DNA of 64,000 nucleotides from Anopheles merus (taxonomy: Eukaryota; Arthropoda; Insecta; Diptera; Culicidae). Under the pieces are notes generated by a model. That model did not search any database, had not been told where the DNA came from, and saw nothing but the letters and a program-made list of their open reading frames with translations. Position 1 is the first letter of the stretch. Every line of letters begins with the position of its first letter. Shown in pieces: positions 25,501 to 38,700 of this stretch. The translations under genes and the position numbers were made by a program. The stretch covers positions 27,218,208 to 27,282,207 of the forward strand of contig NC_054082.1 of the NCBI RefSeq assembly GCF_017562075.2. Direction: 5' to 3'.

Positions 25501-28500
25501 ATGTATTATTTGCCCAGACATCAGAGTTGACATAATTGAAGATTAATTTTTTTACCTTTTATTACAACTTTTAATCACTATTCACATTGGTACGCTGAAC
25601 CACTCGAATACGCTGCAAAATAAAAGCAGATAGCATACATTTAATCAACAAAACGCATCTCCTTGAATTTATTCACTGCAAAGGGTTAAAAAGCAAAAGT
25701 CCTCAGCCGAAGTGATTAAAACTAAACCTCTTAACGGCTGTGGACGGGACAAAAAATACTGCTAAAGTTTAATTGTATGCTGCAACAGACTTGTCCCCGA
25801 AACTTGTTTTAAAATAATAATAAAAGCTACGCAAAAATAATACAGTAACCACACTGTCTTTCACCCAATGCAATAGACATAAAGAGCTGGAGGTCATTTT
25901 TGCATATGAAAAACAAACCTCTAAATAAATATAAAATTCTCAACACAGGCAAAAAACAAACCTCGTGTTGCTGCCTGCGAATCATTTTAACCTTTTTGAG
26001 ATCGTAAAATACAAAACAGTCACACACTGCTGGATCATTCCGAATCTATAATAAAGTGTGGAATTTTCAAAGTGTCGCTTTGGTGTGCAGAAAAAAGACG
26101 CTTTCGTTGCAGTGTCTAAATAATAATAACAAAAAAAAAATGCAACAAGAAAAATGAGCAGCATAGGAATGGCCAGATTTGCCATTCGTTTAATTTCTTT
26201 GGTGCCCTTTAGCTTTTTATTGGCAGCAGTGTTGGCGCGGTGCCAACAGACAATGAGATGAGATGCATTTTATTCAAAAAGCTTCTTTAATTGGATGACA
26301 TCGGAAAGCACTACCAAATATGAGGTCACTTTTGCTAAAATATGAGCATTCGTTACCTTCAAACACCAAAGATGCCGAGCTGTAGTAATATATTGGAAAC
26401 TGATATCTTTTTAACCAAGATTTGGGTTTTAATTTAGTAGACATTCGCAAATAAAATCTAAATCAGCATGTTTTCTGCGCACAAAAAATGCCTTCAAACA
26501 GTTTTTTCGTACAAAAAATGTATTACTTTTTAGGAAATTTTTGGGTCCATTATTTAGAAAAGAAAGGATTCCCACGAAGTAAAAGGATTGAATCATAGCA
26601 CACAAAAACAGCATTCGATTGAGTGTTTCTGATTGATGGACATCATTATTCAGTGCACACCAACTCATCGAATGACAAAAACGCCATAAAAAACGCAAAA
26701 AGGTACCCATTTGCTGGCATGGTCATTTGAGAGGTAATAGTGAAAAAATAGAATGGGAAAAATACTTTTACTAAGACTATTTTCTGATAAATGAGGTCGA
26801 ATGAAAATGTTTCTTGAAACATTCTTTTGACAGCCTCTCGCTTGATTAAATCTTGGATCATGTTTTGGCCTCTGCTGATGCTGCTGCTACTGCTATAGAA
26901 CGAACGCTTAAACTTAATTCGCTGCGACGTCGCTTTACTTGAGCCATTAATTAAAAATGCCTAAAATAATTGAACATACTTTCGATCGGTTTAATGGAAT
27001 GGAATTGTTTTCGAAAAGAAGGATCGAATTCTTTCCGGTTTCGGTTTCCTGGCGTCTTTAGTAATTATTCCTTGCATTACAAAAGCCTCAACATTATGTT
27101 AAATTCTCCTAACAAAGTACCACCCCGCTGTGAATATTCATCGTTTCCCATACAAATCAACTCACTTACCAGGTTGAGTAATCGAGTAAATTTTAAAATC
27201 CTCCAACCTGCACTCAGGTGAAACCTAAAAAAAAAGAAGCGGCAGCGAACCGAAATTCAAAACAAAACATCAAAAAGCACACACGCACACACATAATTGC
27301 CATCAGCATTAGGCACGGCGAAAGGGACACAGCAGCCGCCGTAACAGCGGGTTGACTGGCTGGTGGCTGCTGCTGGCGAACGGTTTCAATTAAGCAACTG
27401 TCGTTTGCAAATGAGTGGTTCGCACGCCGGTTTCATTTTTTTTTTTTTTTGTGTAATTTTTCAACGGATCAAGTTTACGATAAAACCGTACTTTGTGACC
27501 TCGCATCGCCTGTTGCTGGCGAAGCAATCAGTCAAAGTGTTACGAAATTGTTTTCACCTCTCATCATGAAATTGTGCTGGTGAGGCAGCCACCTGCTATT
27601 CATGCCAGAAGTTTGGCACAAATTGGTTTAAAGCAAGAGGGAAAGTGACGAGCAGCGCTGTGAATGAAGGATTGTTTCATCTCAGCGTTGCTCTCTAGCT
27701 GATCTATTGATGAGACCTTACGATGCGATTGACAGCTCTTTTCTGGTCCGGAGGCTTTTTTAAGGTTTCCAGATTTGCACACAAAAATAGACCTATTTTA
27801 AATGAGCAGCATAATAATGCAACACCATTTGACATTTTCAGTTGTAATTAATAGCATTTTAAAGGACGTTTTGAAATGGTTAATGATACCACAAATTAAT
27901 TGGGATTTTAGAATACATTTTTTCAGCGAACCTTACCCTATCATGACCACTATAGAAGGTCTCGTCATTATTTATCTCATGAGACCAATGCTTTATCGAT
28001 CGTTTATCTTGTGGCTCGTGTTCAATCAACCACTCGAAATACCGCCAAATTCCAACTAAACACAACTGCGTTTTAATATTCATTATCGCTCAGAGACGTC
28101 CCTCGTTGGTTGTTAGGGTGAAGTGAAAGCTTTCCCCCACAAATGTATCCTCTTCTTAGTATAGAGTGTCAACACCAGTACTCTCTCACCCATCCCTCGC
28201 GCCTAACCCACGCTGTGCCGTTTGATAAGTGCTTCAGACGGCCAACTTCCCCACGCGTAGCTGTGTTACGCGACAACGTTCGCGCGTGTACAACACAGCT
28301 TTTGAATGGTAAAACGACGTCGATTAAAATGAAAAAAAAAGCAAAAACACATCTACTAAAGCAACCCGCCATAACATCACCGAACCATAACCGATCGTAA
28401 AATTCGATAGTCCATTTCGGTGCGCCGGCATGGGCGCGAACCACCATTCCATAATCGTATTATTTCTCTGCCCAGGATAGGAGTATATCGAGCATCAGCG

Positions 28501-28639
28501 CATCACACCGGAGGAGCGAAGCGGTGAAAACGTCACGCAAATGTTAATGACAGGCTGGTGATATCAGAACAGCTTCTCCCCCCCTTTGCTCCAGGCTGAC
28601 AAGCGCCGAAAAGGGTTGAAATAGATCGCGAAGCAGATG

Positions 28640-29146
28640 TCTGGTCGTGGTGAATCAGTGAAGCGTACAGTATAAACAGCTCGCCGTTGCCAAGTGCAAA
28701 ACATCCGGGAGTGTGCAGTGGTAGTGTTGTACCGTGTTCTCGAGCGCGGCGAATTGGTTCGATACTGTGAGTAGTGTAAAAAAAATAAAGGGCGGAAAAA
28801 AGTTTTTACCCACCAACCGTAATGGTGCGGTCATATCGATGTAAATAATAATGAGGTTTTGATAAATGTGTGTGCAATGTGTCACTGTGGTGTGTTTGTA
28901 AGTGATACTGGGTGGATGGTGTGACCACAAAGTGGGAAAGTGTGTGTGTGTAAGTGTTTGAGCGCAAAGAAGAAAAAAGGTGGTAATCAGTTCCTACGCC
29001 ACCACCCCAGAACCCCGTGACGATGATGGTGTGCGGTTAATTTTACCGGTAATGCCGTGTGGATGGTGCAGCCGTGTGAAACCGTGCGTGTGTGTACAAA
29101 GCATAAATCGGTAGTGTGCGGTGTAGTGTGTATCCTCACCACTAGC
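28640..29146 (+). promoter_or_regulatory. Probable 5' UTR / leader of the guanylate cyclase gene with short uORFs
   Basis: The 500 bp before the chosen start are rich in TG runs, with scattered AG/GT and no coding signal, as in many mosquito leaders. Short upstream ORFs occur at 29023 (MMVCG then stop) and at 29052-29114 (20 codons); the second overlaps the alternative ATG at 29063. Inr-like TCAGT occurs at 28655 and 28987, but without a DPE at the correct distance, so no transcription start is claimed. A 5' UTR exon further upstream is equally possible. Confidence 0.4.
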
Positions 29147-29771
29147 ATGTCGGCCCGTGCGAACGATGATTGGGGCCGTGCTGTGGTGCGGTGTTGTCTG
29201 ACACTATTGCTCTACGTACTCGCTTCATCCGTCCCGGGACATGAACGGACATCGCTCGTGTACGGATCGATCGACAGCGGTGCAGTGGCGGCGCAGATTG
29301 CAACGCACAATACCACCAACTATCATCTGCTCTCTAGTGATAATGGCAGTAATAGTAGTCACCCGAGTGATCCGTCACCATTGGCAGCTGTCACTGTGAC
29401 AGCACCAAGGGATGGCACCCATTTTGCGAACCGATCATCACGTAACACTGTCGGCGAGGCTCCGTACGACGATGGCTGCGATCATGTACGAGCAAATGCT
29501 GGCGTTGTGAATCAACACCCCAGAATCGCCGACGATACGCAGGGTAACTACGTCAAGTTTGCCATACTGCTGCCGAAAAAGCCGAGCAAAAACCGTGACA
29601 TACGCATCCTGTCCACGGTGCTACCGGTTATCGAGATGGCCACGCGCGTGGTGACGGCTCCCGGTGGCTTACTACAGAACTTGCGCATCGAAATCGACTA
29701 CCGGGATACGCAGTGTTCGTCGACGTACGGTGCACTAGGAGCGTTCGATATATTTCTCAAGCGTAAACCAG
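29147..29771 (+). CDS. Guanylate cyclase exon 1: signal peptide, linker, start of ligand-binding domain
   Basis: This exon encodes residues 1-208. I chose the ATG at 29147 because it puts a short charged n-region (SARANDDWGR) directly before a hydrophobic stretch (VVRCCLTLLLYVLASSVPG), a normal signal peptide. An in-frame ATG at 29063 would add 28 residues and bury that signal, and a shorter uORF overlaps it. Residues 32-134 are rich in Ser, Asn and Thr with several N-glycosylation sequons (NTT, NGS, NSS, NRS) and look like a disordered spacer. The conserved fold begins at YVKFAILLPKK (about residue 135) and continues through IEIDYRDTQCSSTYGA, the region that contains a conserved Cys in ANF-receptor domains. 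The donor is CCAG|GTGATG at 29771/29772, phase 1. Confidence 0.88.
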
Positions 29772-32700
29772 GTGATGTTAACGTGTGTCGCTTTAAGGGT
29801 TTCCTGTGACCCGTGCGCCCCGTGGCGCTTTATTGTTTGACGGAACGTGGATGATAGCAACGGAAGTTCAGGAATCAAATCGAATGGGAATGGACTGGGA
29901 TGAACGCTTGGTTATGAATCGTAGCGTCCTTTCAGAGTAATTAAAATGACTTCCAATTGCCTTGAGGGATTTCGTGCGGCATATGATTCTTAATGTGACC
30001 GTATCTTAACAAAGGAAGTCTAATTGGTTCTCTCTACCTTTCAAATAATCTCTTTATCCTGGAGCATTAATTTAATGATCTAGCTAGAGACGAATGGTAG
30101 TATAATAAGCATGTAATCGTCTCACCTCAGCTTGGAAATCTCCGATAGGGCCCACACCAAATATTTCTACTCGCGTCCTGCTGATAGTCGACATGAACCA
30201 CCAGAGATACCCGAGGGAAAGGCATTATGTTTGTTAAACAACTTCCTACTCTGTCGTCGTATTCTGCTCATGACAAACCAACCGATTGTGAACGGCTCGG
30301 CCACACACCAGAGAAGCAATAATAAGTCAACCACCGTTAACGGGGAAGCCATTGTACGTTGATTAATGCGGCATAATTTAAATCAGACATTATTCTAAAA
30401 TTAACATATCAATCGAAAATCATACCGACTCTGCCCGTACGCTGTGTCCACCGTAGCCACTGTGTTGTTTTGGTTTATGTGCGGCAGTATCTTGTAAGCC
30501 ACCTAATCTACAACATCACAAATCTATCGTCCAAATAGCACAAATTGAAGCAAAACTTGACAGCCACCGCTTCTAGGCATATTATTCGCTCGGCAAAACG
30601 GTTTGACAATTGATTTGCAATAAATCAAACGTTCGGCTCCGCTTGACAGATCTCAGCGACTTGTTTCTGATCATTTGGAATGTTTTGTTTTGTTTTTGTT
30701 TTTTGCTTCTCCCCTTTCCACTGCGCTTTGATGGATCATGCCCGTAAGGTGCTGCCTGGCTTGAGATTTGGAGAATGGGCGAGCTCTCCGAGACGAGTTC
30801 CCCACGCCCCAGGAAGGGCGCGTGCAGCAACATGGCCGGTGATTTGTCAGCAAACCCTCCAAAAATCCCTTTCTGACAAATAGCTTCGCCGTTTTTTGAG
30901 GGGCGGCTCAAATGACCTTCAATCATTTCGGGGGCAGATTTTCGTTTTCCCTACTCCAAGGCTGTTCAATTTATTATGGCCAATGTTGGAGTGTGGTAGA
31001 ATTTGCTCGTGCATGAACTTAGTTCGCTTCTTTAATAAAAGCGGCTCGTATAGCAGAGGACCCAATTTTAAGGTACTCCACATTTGAGTTCACCTAATTT
31101 ATGACACCTTAGTATATTGAACATTCTCGCGGAGTGTATCGATATGTTGTTAACGCGGTCATAATAATAATGTCCCCTTTCCACCAGTTTCCTCTGCTTG
31201 TCAGATATTCGTAGGTTTTATTTTTATTCCCAACACGCGACCTCATCGGAAAACACACACCCACACACCTGCCAGACCCTGGTCTCGGCCAGCGGACGGC
31301 ACACAACGCAGCTCAGCTGTTGCGCAGACTGGTGGTGACCCTCGTTCGCCTCGCCGGCAACATCCAAACAACATCGCAACGGTTTGGATGCGCCCCAACA
31401 CCGCACACTGGCAACCAGATTTCCAACCAAAAAAACAAAAATTCCTTCCCTCTCTCCCACCTGGTACCGGTCGGGTTAAAGGAACCACCGTCTCTTAAAA
31501 CGGACACAACAGGTCGTGCACCGAGCGCGCTCGTGGTGGCGACATGCTCCGTGTACTGCCTGCCTGCCAGCGTTGCGTCTCGAGGGTGGCGAAAGTGAAA
31601 GGTGACAGACGGCCGGAAGGTTAAGTTACGAAAGGCCAACTCGCATGAATCTGAACCTTTTGATATGGTGTTGCTTTCTTTCCTTTGCTCTCTTTCTTGC
31701 TCTTGCGTACAAACCCATTTGCTCGGTTGTAGATATTTGAAGACATTTCCATGACGCGGAATTTGGTCCAGCTTTTCTGAAGGCCCCTTCGCAGCAACGC
31801 TTTGTAACATTAATAATCTTTCTTTTGCTACTTTCCTACACTTTAACTCTGCATCTTCTGGCACGGAAGCGATAGTAGTTTTAATTGATGCCGAAGAGAA
31901 AAAAGAACCCGCACTGAGGTTCCATTAATTTCAATAGCTCCATAGCTCAACTTAATTACCCACCAGAGAGATTCAGAATTGGCAGTGTAATTGAACGGCT
32001 TCAAATCGCGCTAACAAGCGGTCCGTTTTTTTCCGGTAGCAAAAATTGTCAACTGCCCTTACTTTTACTTTCTTCCCACACACAGGCACACACTCACACC
32101 GTTACACGCACGAGCAGAAGATAAGAAACCACTTGCGAAAGTGAACTTCCCTTGGCCTTTTAGCCATCGCTTCACGGACTCTGCATGTACACAAGCAGGC
32201 AGCACAAGCAAGAATCTGAGTGCGGTGCAAGTCGTTACTTTGTAGAAAGGATGCTTGTGGCACTTGTGTCGTTTTGTGTGTGTGTTTTTTTTTTCCTCCA
32301 TTCGATTCGTCTTGCTCCTCCTTTGCTTACGTTTTTTTAAAAGGTTACTCTCTTCCATGGTTCGTTAATTGGGCGATCCTTTTTCTGCCTTTCGCCCCTC
32401 CGTACGACGACCAGTAATAGCAAAGAACCAAACCAACTGTATCGTTTGCGGGGTTCCATCGTGTTTCCGTGTCGGTTTTCGAACGGTGGTAGATGTAGAT
32501 TGCGATTCGGCTTTACTCCATTTCGGTGAAGATCGAGTGCAGCTACACACAGCTATTAGCTCTGCTTTGCCTTTGGTTACCGAATGGATGGAGAAGGAAA
32601 ATGAGGCAGTAAATTAAAAGCTCGCATGAGTGTCCTTTCCCAAAAATAAGCAAACAAACAAACAAAAACCAAAAGAAACACTACTTACTTTCCACACTAT

Positions 32701-35700
32701 CGCGAGAAGCGAGAAGGATACGCGATTGCACGCTCTGGAGTTCATCTTTGTGTGCCGTTGTGTTGTCCCTGGCTTTCGATGTCGGCTCAACGTCTGTACT
32801 TTCTCCACACTTTCACGTCCGATACAGACATTTACTTCCTTACCGGGAATACTGGCGGTGCATTCTCTTCACTTATCACGGACACCGTTCCACCACAAAA
32901 AAAAATCATTCTCTGAAGCAGTTGAAATAAATTACGTTACTCAACTAAGCGCCTAGTTGCTGTCATCACATAAATTCCACACTTTCTTAAGTCCAGTCTG
33001 TTGCCGACTGCCATCTTTGGGCTTTGGGTAATTGGGACGAACGGTCCCGTGGGACTGCCTGATGCCATGCGGCAGCGACAGATGCAGGTGGAAGGTGTCC
33101 TTCGGCTGGACCTTCCATTTACATGTCCACTTTGGTTCGTCCGTTTCGGGTTGTGCAGTTGAGCGGTGATGCTATCGCTATGCGCAAACCTCACGAACTT
33201 CTATGATAATCGGCTCAATTAAGGGCCTGGTTTTTAAATTGTCCCTTGGCACTGAATCGAATCTATTCTTGTCGCGCGATGAAAAATCGAAGGTGAACCC
33301 ACACAATTTACGCGATCGTGCTATTTTTGTCCTATTTATGACCCATTCCTCGCGCGTCTCAGGGTCAACCCTGCTAGGCCAAACTGGAGGGACAGCGTGC
33401 TCTTTCTGAAAGCCCATGAAATTCCACCTCGGCACGATAATTTGCGATCGCTTGCATACGTAACGAGTGTGCAGAGTTAACCTTGACATGTAAGAGGAAG
33501 AGGGTGCAACGGAAGGGTGCTGGTGCTATTGATAATGTAGGTGTCCTTTCCCACCGTGGTGCGGTAATGTTGTTTATGCTACGGGTGTTTAAACTACGAT
33601 TCGATTTGATTCCGAGAACTTCCCGTCCCGTTCTGTCACAGCCGCAGCGTTCAAAGCCAACATTTCTTCCCAAATCTCAACAACAACAACCTCTGTTCCA
33701 TCCTACGCTCTTTCTTACACTTTGCCGAACAAAAACACACCCGCGGACAACCCTGCAGATGTGTTCTTTGGTCCGATCTGCGACTACGTGATTGCACCGA
33801 TCGCCCGCTACAGCTCCGTCTGGGGCATCCCGCTAATCACGTCCGGTGGGCTGACCGAAGCGTTCACACTCAAAGCGCCCCACTATCGGACGCTGACGCG
33901 CATGATGGGCAACTACCACGCGTTCGGGCTGATGATGCGCGAAATTCACCGGCACTACAACTGGACGATCCAGGCGTACCTGTACCATGAGTTTGACGAA
34001 AAGTCCGGGCGCGGCTTCACCGACTGCTCGATGGCGATCACCTCCATCAACCGGGCGATCGGCGGCAACGAAACATCGTCCGGGACCTTCGACGAGGAGA
34101 CGGCCAAGTATGCCGATTACCTTCGACTGCTGCGTAATATCAAGAAGCGGGCAAGAAGTAAGTATTGCAATTTCGTTCGTGTAGCAGTAAACGCTCTCGG
34201 TACATCCGCTGCCCAGGTGCGCGGTAGTAGTGCACCGGTGCCCTGGTTTTGATTGCTTTGTTTTCGGTTTTGTTTTCTTCTGTTCTGTTTTTTGTGCTTT
34301 TTGTTTTTTTTATGCGTGGATGATCTGTAGTTTGCATTAATAACCCACTGATCAGATGACCTTATCACACTTTCATCATCGTTCTTACAGCCTTGCTCCC
34401 TAAGCTGTCTCAAGGGTAGACACTGTTGGACGGTTGAATGGGACATTGTTGATTCTATTTGTAAAAAAAACAACGATCTCTTTCAGTAATTGCATTTTAA
34501 ACATGTTACATGTGATATAGGTCTGTTGAACATTTGGACAATTGTTAACATTCTATCGCCCTAAACGTTCATGATGGAATGCATTCTTTGAATGAACTTG
34601 AATGATCCTTTCAAGTTATAAACTACAAGAAAGCGGTCCAATACGAATCGGGTCAGTTTCTTTTCGGGGGTAAAACAAGAAAAAACCAAATCGTGCCATT
34701 CGTGCAATGCTCTCACTACTGCAGTTCCTAAAAATGGAACTTAAATGCGCGAACGAAGAACCGCTGTTGCGGTTATACAGTTGTTTGGTTTGGTCCAACT
34801 CTACCACGCAGAAGTATTTTTACCTCAATTTTGTACTGAATAACCCTCTCTCACACACACACATACCCACCAATTTTCCACACTGCCTGTCTGTCCGGTA
34901 ATTCCTTGGGTGTGGATTTCATTGCACCATGCTGCCAAAAACGTGCAAACTTGCCAAACATCGATGATCGATTTGGAAACGTTAGCCACAGTTTTGGATG
35001 ACACAGTCGGCAACCAAATTGGTCGGCAGCGCCACCCTCCCCGAATTATCCTGCTTCGGTTAACTCAACGCGATAGACTAAAACCCTGGCACTAAACAAG
35101 TCGCGGGCATAATTTAAACGTGACTAATTGCTTGTGAAACATATGCACTACCCGACTATTCCGGAATGCCCATTGAGTTTGTATGTCACACATATTTATT
35201 AAAAAAAAAAACGAAATAAGGGCATATCTCTGGAGCTGGTGACTCATTGCATTAATTAAGATGTGATGTTATTGAATATAGTTTTAATTTTTTCGTCAGT
35301 TTTTCATATATATTTTTATAAAGATGTGTGGTGTATTAAACAAATATACATATCATATTACTTTAAATTAACAACTATAACAGACAACTCAAACATAAAA
35401 GCAATGGTATAACTAATGTCTAATTTTTGTTCAAGTCGCACCTTACCACGGCGTTAATGGAGTCCTTCAAGTCCTTCTGATGCAATTTAATTTCGCGTAT
35501 TGTCTCAGTTTATATGGAATTCAGTCTCAACTTATATTTGAGTTGTCAAACGTTATCTTATCGATAAATTTAATTAAATTTAATTTTGCATTACCGATTA
35601 TCTATTTTTGATGTTATCGGTGTTCGTATGGATTAAATGATCATCCAGGAGATCCTAGAATACTTCCCAGGATTGAAGAAACTTATTATCAAAGGAAAAT

Positions 35701-38700
35701 CCGGACTCGATTCTTGTTATGTATGTCTTGATTGAAAATGTTTCTATGAAGTAAATTATATATTGATCATTCCGGGTTTCCAGCCTAGGTTTTCCGGGCA
35801 ACAAACAACCCATGTGAGTGTTTTCGGGTTAGATCGGGTAAACGCAGTATTTTTGGTTGTTTCCATCTGCGTGTAGAGTTACATTTTATTACACTTGTCA
35901 GATATTAGTGCTTTCTTTGAAATCGCGAATATGTTGCATTTGCACTGTCTTGGGTTATGATACTGGCGTGGCTCCGCGCTATTTGGTTACGCTAGACCAT
36001 TTTCTACATATTTTGGTTATTTTCTACTGTTCCTATTTGTGTCGCGATCTGTATAGCCAATATACTAATCACCATGTAACAGAAAAGCATAACACTGACA
36101 AAATCAATTTAGGTAAGGCAACTCACTTCCGCATCTCTCCTGTTTTATTTTTCTTTGCTTACATTTGCGTCACATTTCTTCTTAAGCTTGCCATGGACAC
36201 TCGCATGATTGTACAGCGTACCTACTGCAGCTAATAGCTACATAAAGAGCATAGTATGTGCCATGGCTAACTTCCTACGGTATCTCCTACAGTACAAAAG
36301 GCGCATAGCTGCCATAGGAAAGCTTTTCGAAATCACTCAATCCATTCCAGCTCTTAAATGCGCCCGAGTGCTTCCTAAAGTCCCCTCTTTGTGGTGAAAC
36401 TCTTCTACAATACGCATAAGTGCTTCCGTTCTTGCCAACGTGTGCCCTATCAATTTCAGATCCGTTCTTTATGACGCTTTATGACTTGTCAATGGGGTTT
36501 GCATTTATCATGAATGCGAAGGTCTGATCGGTTTCTGTGGCCACCCGGGTTTTGGGGACGATTGGCTTGATCGGTTTTATTTGCAACCGGTGTACATCGG
36601 TTCGCTGTTCCCCCGGTGCTGAGTGACAAAGAAACTAGGACGGTCCGAAGAATGTGTCCGAAGGCAAAGAGCTGCCTACAGTCGTCTCACAATCCGAGCC
36701 TTTCCCCCACTCAATCGTCAAAAGCCCCGGGAAAAGGGTGAAAATGATTTTATTTGCAAAGTCATCATCCTCATCCTCATCGCCACCAGCAGCTGTAGGC
36801 TTTTTCAGCTGACATCAGCAGCACGCAAAGTGGGTTGCGGAAAAGGCTACCACAGGCAAAAATTCAGCGCATGGGAAAACTCCTTTCCCTAGGAGCGTGG
36901 TGTACACATTATGAATTTCACCAAAGGATAATCGCTCATGCGCTTCATATCACTTATTCTCTTCCTCTACCGCTCGGTTCGAAAAGTCCCGAGTACGGGA
37001 ACTTTTAGTGATTTATGGATTTACGATGGATTGTCTGTGGTTTATAGGCACTGGTAGGCTTGTTAATGGTTCGTTCATTGTTTTCTGAGCAGAGAGAGCA
37101 AGAGAGAGAAAGCGAGGAAGCTCCTTAACACGAGCCACCGATTTTGCATTTATGCACGAACAAAGTGTTGCTTGCTTTATGGGTGTGACATTTCATCACG
37201 TTCCATTTCGATTATGATCGATTATGGGTCAATAAACTGGATGGAATGGCACACTTTTAAACCATGGCAAACATTTCAATCCAGTACAGTGAACTTCGTT
37301 GTACTTTACCAATCAAACCGTAACCGTGTTTCGCTTTACCTTTTCAATATGTGTTTTTCCTTCTGTTGATCTCTGTTTATTTTACCTTTTTTTAATTTTT
37401 ATCTCTTCATCATCTATCACTCATCTACATGCTCACTGATTCAGTCATTTTTTTCTACTTTTCTCCCATTTCGCCACGCTTACGCTCTCATTGCAGTTCA
37501 TTTGTATCGTCGGGAATTGGTAGGTGCGTGCCTCATTCTTGAAACTTACACTCTACAAACAGCCGATTATTCAAGCACATACACTACGCATGGTCGAACG
37601 TTACAGCACATCCCACGGCTCGATTGTTGTTGATTGAATGTCGTTATTTATCAGCTTGCTCAAATAATTGCTTTTGCGTGAGATGTGTATTTATGCTTCT
37701 TTGATGATTAATTGCCAATATTTACCGCCCGTTAAATCATTCGTAATTGTTTAAGACGAGACATGATAGTGTAAAGCACCTCGTGGAACCATTTTCCATT
37801 GTCACCCGCTTTGATCTGTCTTTACACAAACACTTTCCACGATGCCTCTTCGCTCGTAACATTCTCCACTGTCTGCTAAATTAAATATCCTGTGAACGAA
37901 CTTCGCAAACAGTGCGCCATTGAACCTGCTCAACTGCTCGATAAAAGTGTAAATTTTAATTACCGAAAAATTGAAATTGATAGTCTTAAAATGATTCCAG
38001 GTAACGGGAATTTAATCCGGCCGGCAAAGTTTCTTAGCAAAAAAGGGCAGTCAACAGCTTACTCCCTTTGCCCTGGGAGCCCATGGAGAATTTAGGGAAT
38101 TATTTTTCGTAGCTACGTGTCCTCGTCGTCATTTGCCCCTCCACATTTTCCGCTGCTGTGTTCTATAATCCGGACGAAAACTTACCCTATCACTTTCGTT
38201 GTCCAGAAGCTTCCAGCTCTCACTGCCATCGCCGGTTGGGTGTTAAGTTGTGTCGTCCTGTTTTACGGATTAGTACATGGCTTATCCGTTGTCCCCGTTA
38301 TCGTCTCTATTTGGAGGAAAAGTTGAAGCTATGGTAGCTTTGGGAATGTTCCCAAAGGCAGATTTCTTACAGCATCGCGCCTTACCCTACCCGCCAGCTG
38401 TCGCTAGGCAAGCAACTTTTCCGACGGAGAAAATTAATAACAAACTAGTGGGGCTTTTGGGAGGAGCTAACTAACGCCGCACAAACGGGAAGAATTTTGC
38501 AAGAAGGACATACTTTGCTTGGGGATAGTTTCTAGCCGTACGCTTCCGGGTTGTCGTTCGTTCGCTTTACTGTGAAAAATGTGAAGTCTTTTTTAGCTCT
38601 CTGATGCTTCCTACCGCGATAAAACGGCGGACAGAGCGTGAATGAATACGGACTTGGACGGGCTCTATTATTTACCCCTCCAGGGGAAGTGAACCTGTAA

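Larger units (their letters stand above)
14751..28639. other. Long non-coding stretch upstream of the guanylate cyclase gene
   Basis: I find no exon, RNA gene or clear transposon in these 13.9 kb apart from the 19-bp tandem repeat (18596), the CT run (19472), a CTA run (17219-17235) and short CA runs. It could be intergenic, or an intron of a transcript with a distal promoter. Confidence 0.6.

Noticed and set aside
31313..31864. 183-codon open frame on the minus strand in intron 1
   Set aside because: It has no recognisable domain, mixed composition (polar start, W/F-rich C-terminal part) and no supporting start or splice context. A chance frame over a GC-richer patch is more likely.
36100..36120. 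TTTAG|GTAAGG as a second ratchet site
   Set aside because: It lacks a pyrimidine tract (preceded by AAAATCAA) and has a weak donor.
35857..36234. 125-codon hydrophobic frame in intron 2
   Set aside because: Although it has membrane-like stretches, these follow from T-rich DNA. There is no family similarity or plausible start.
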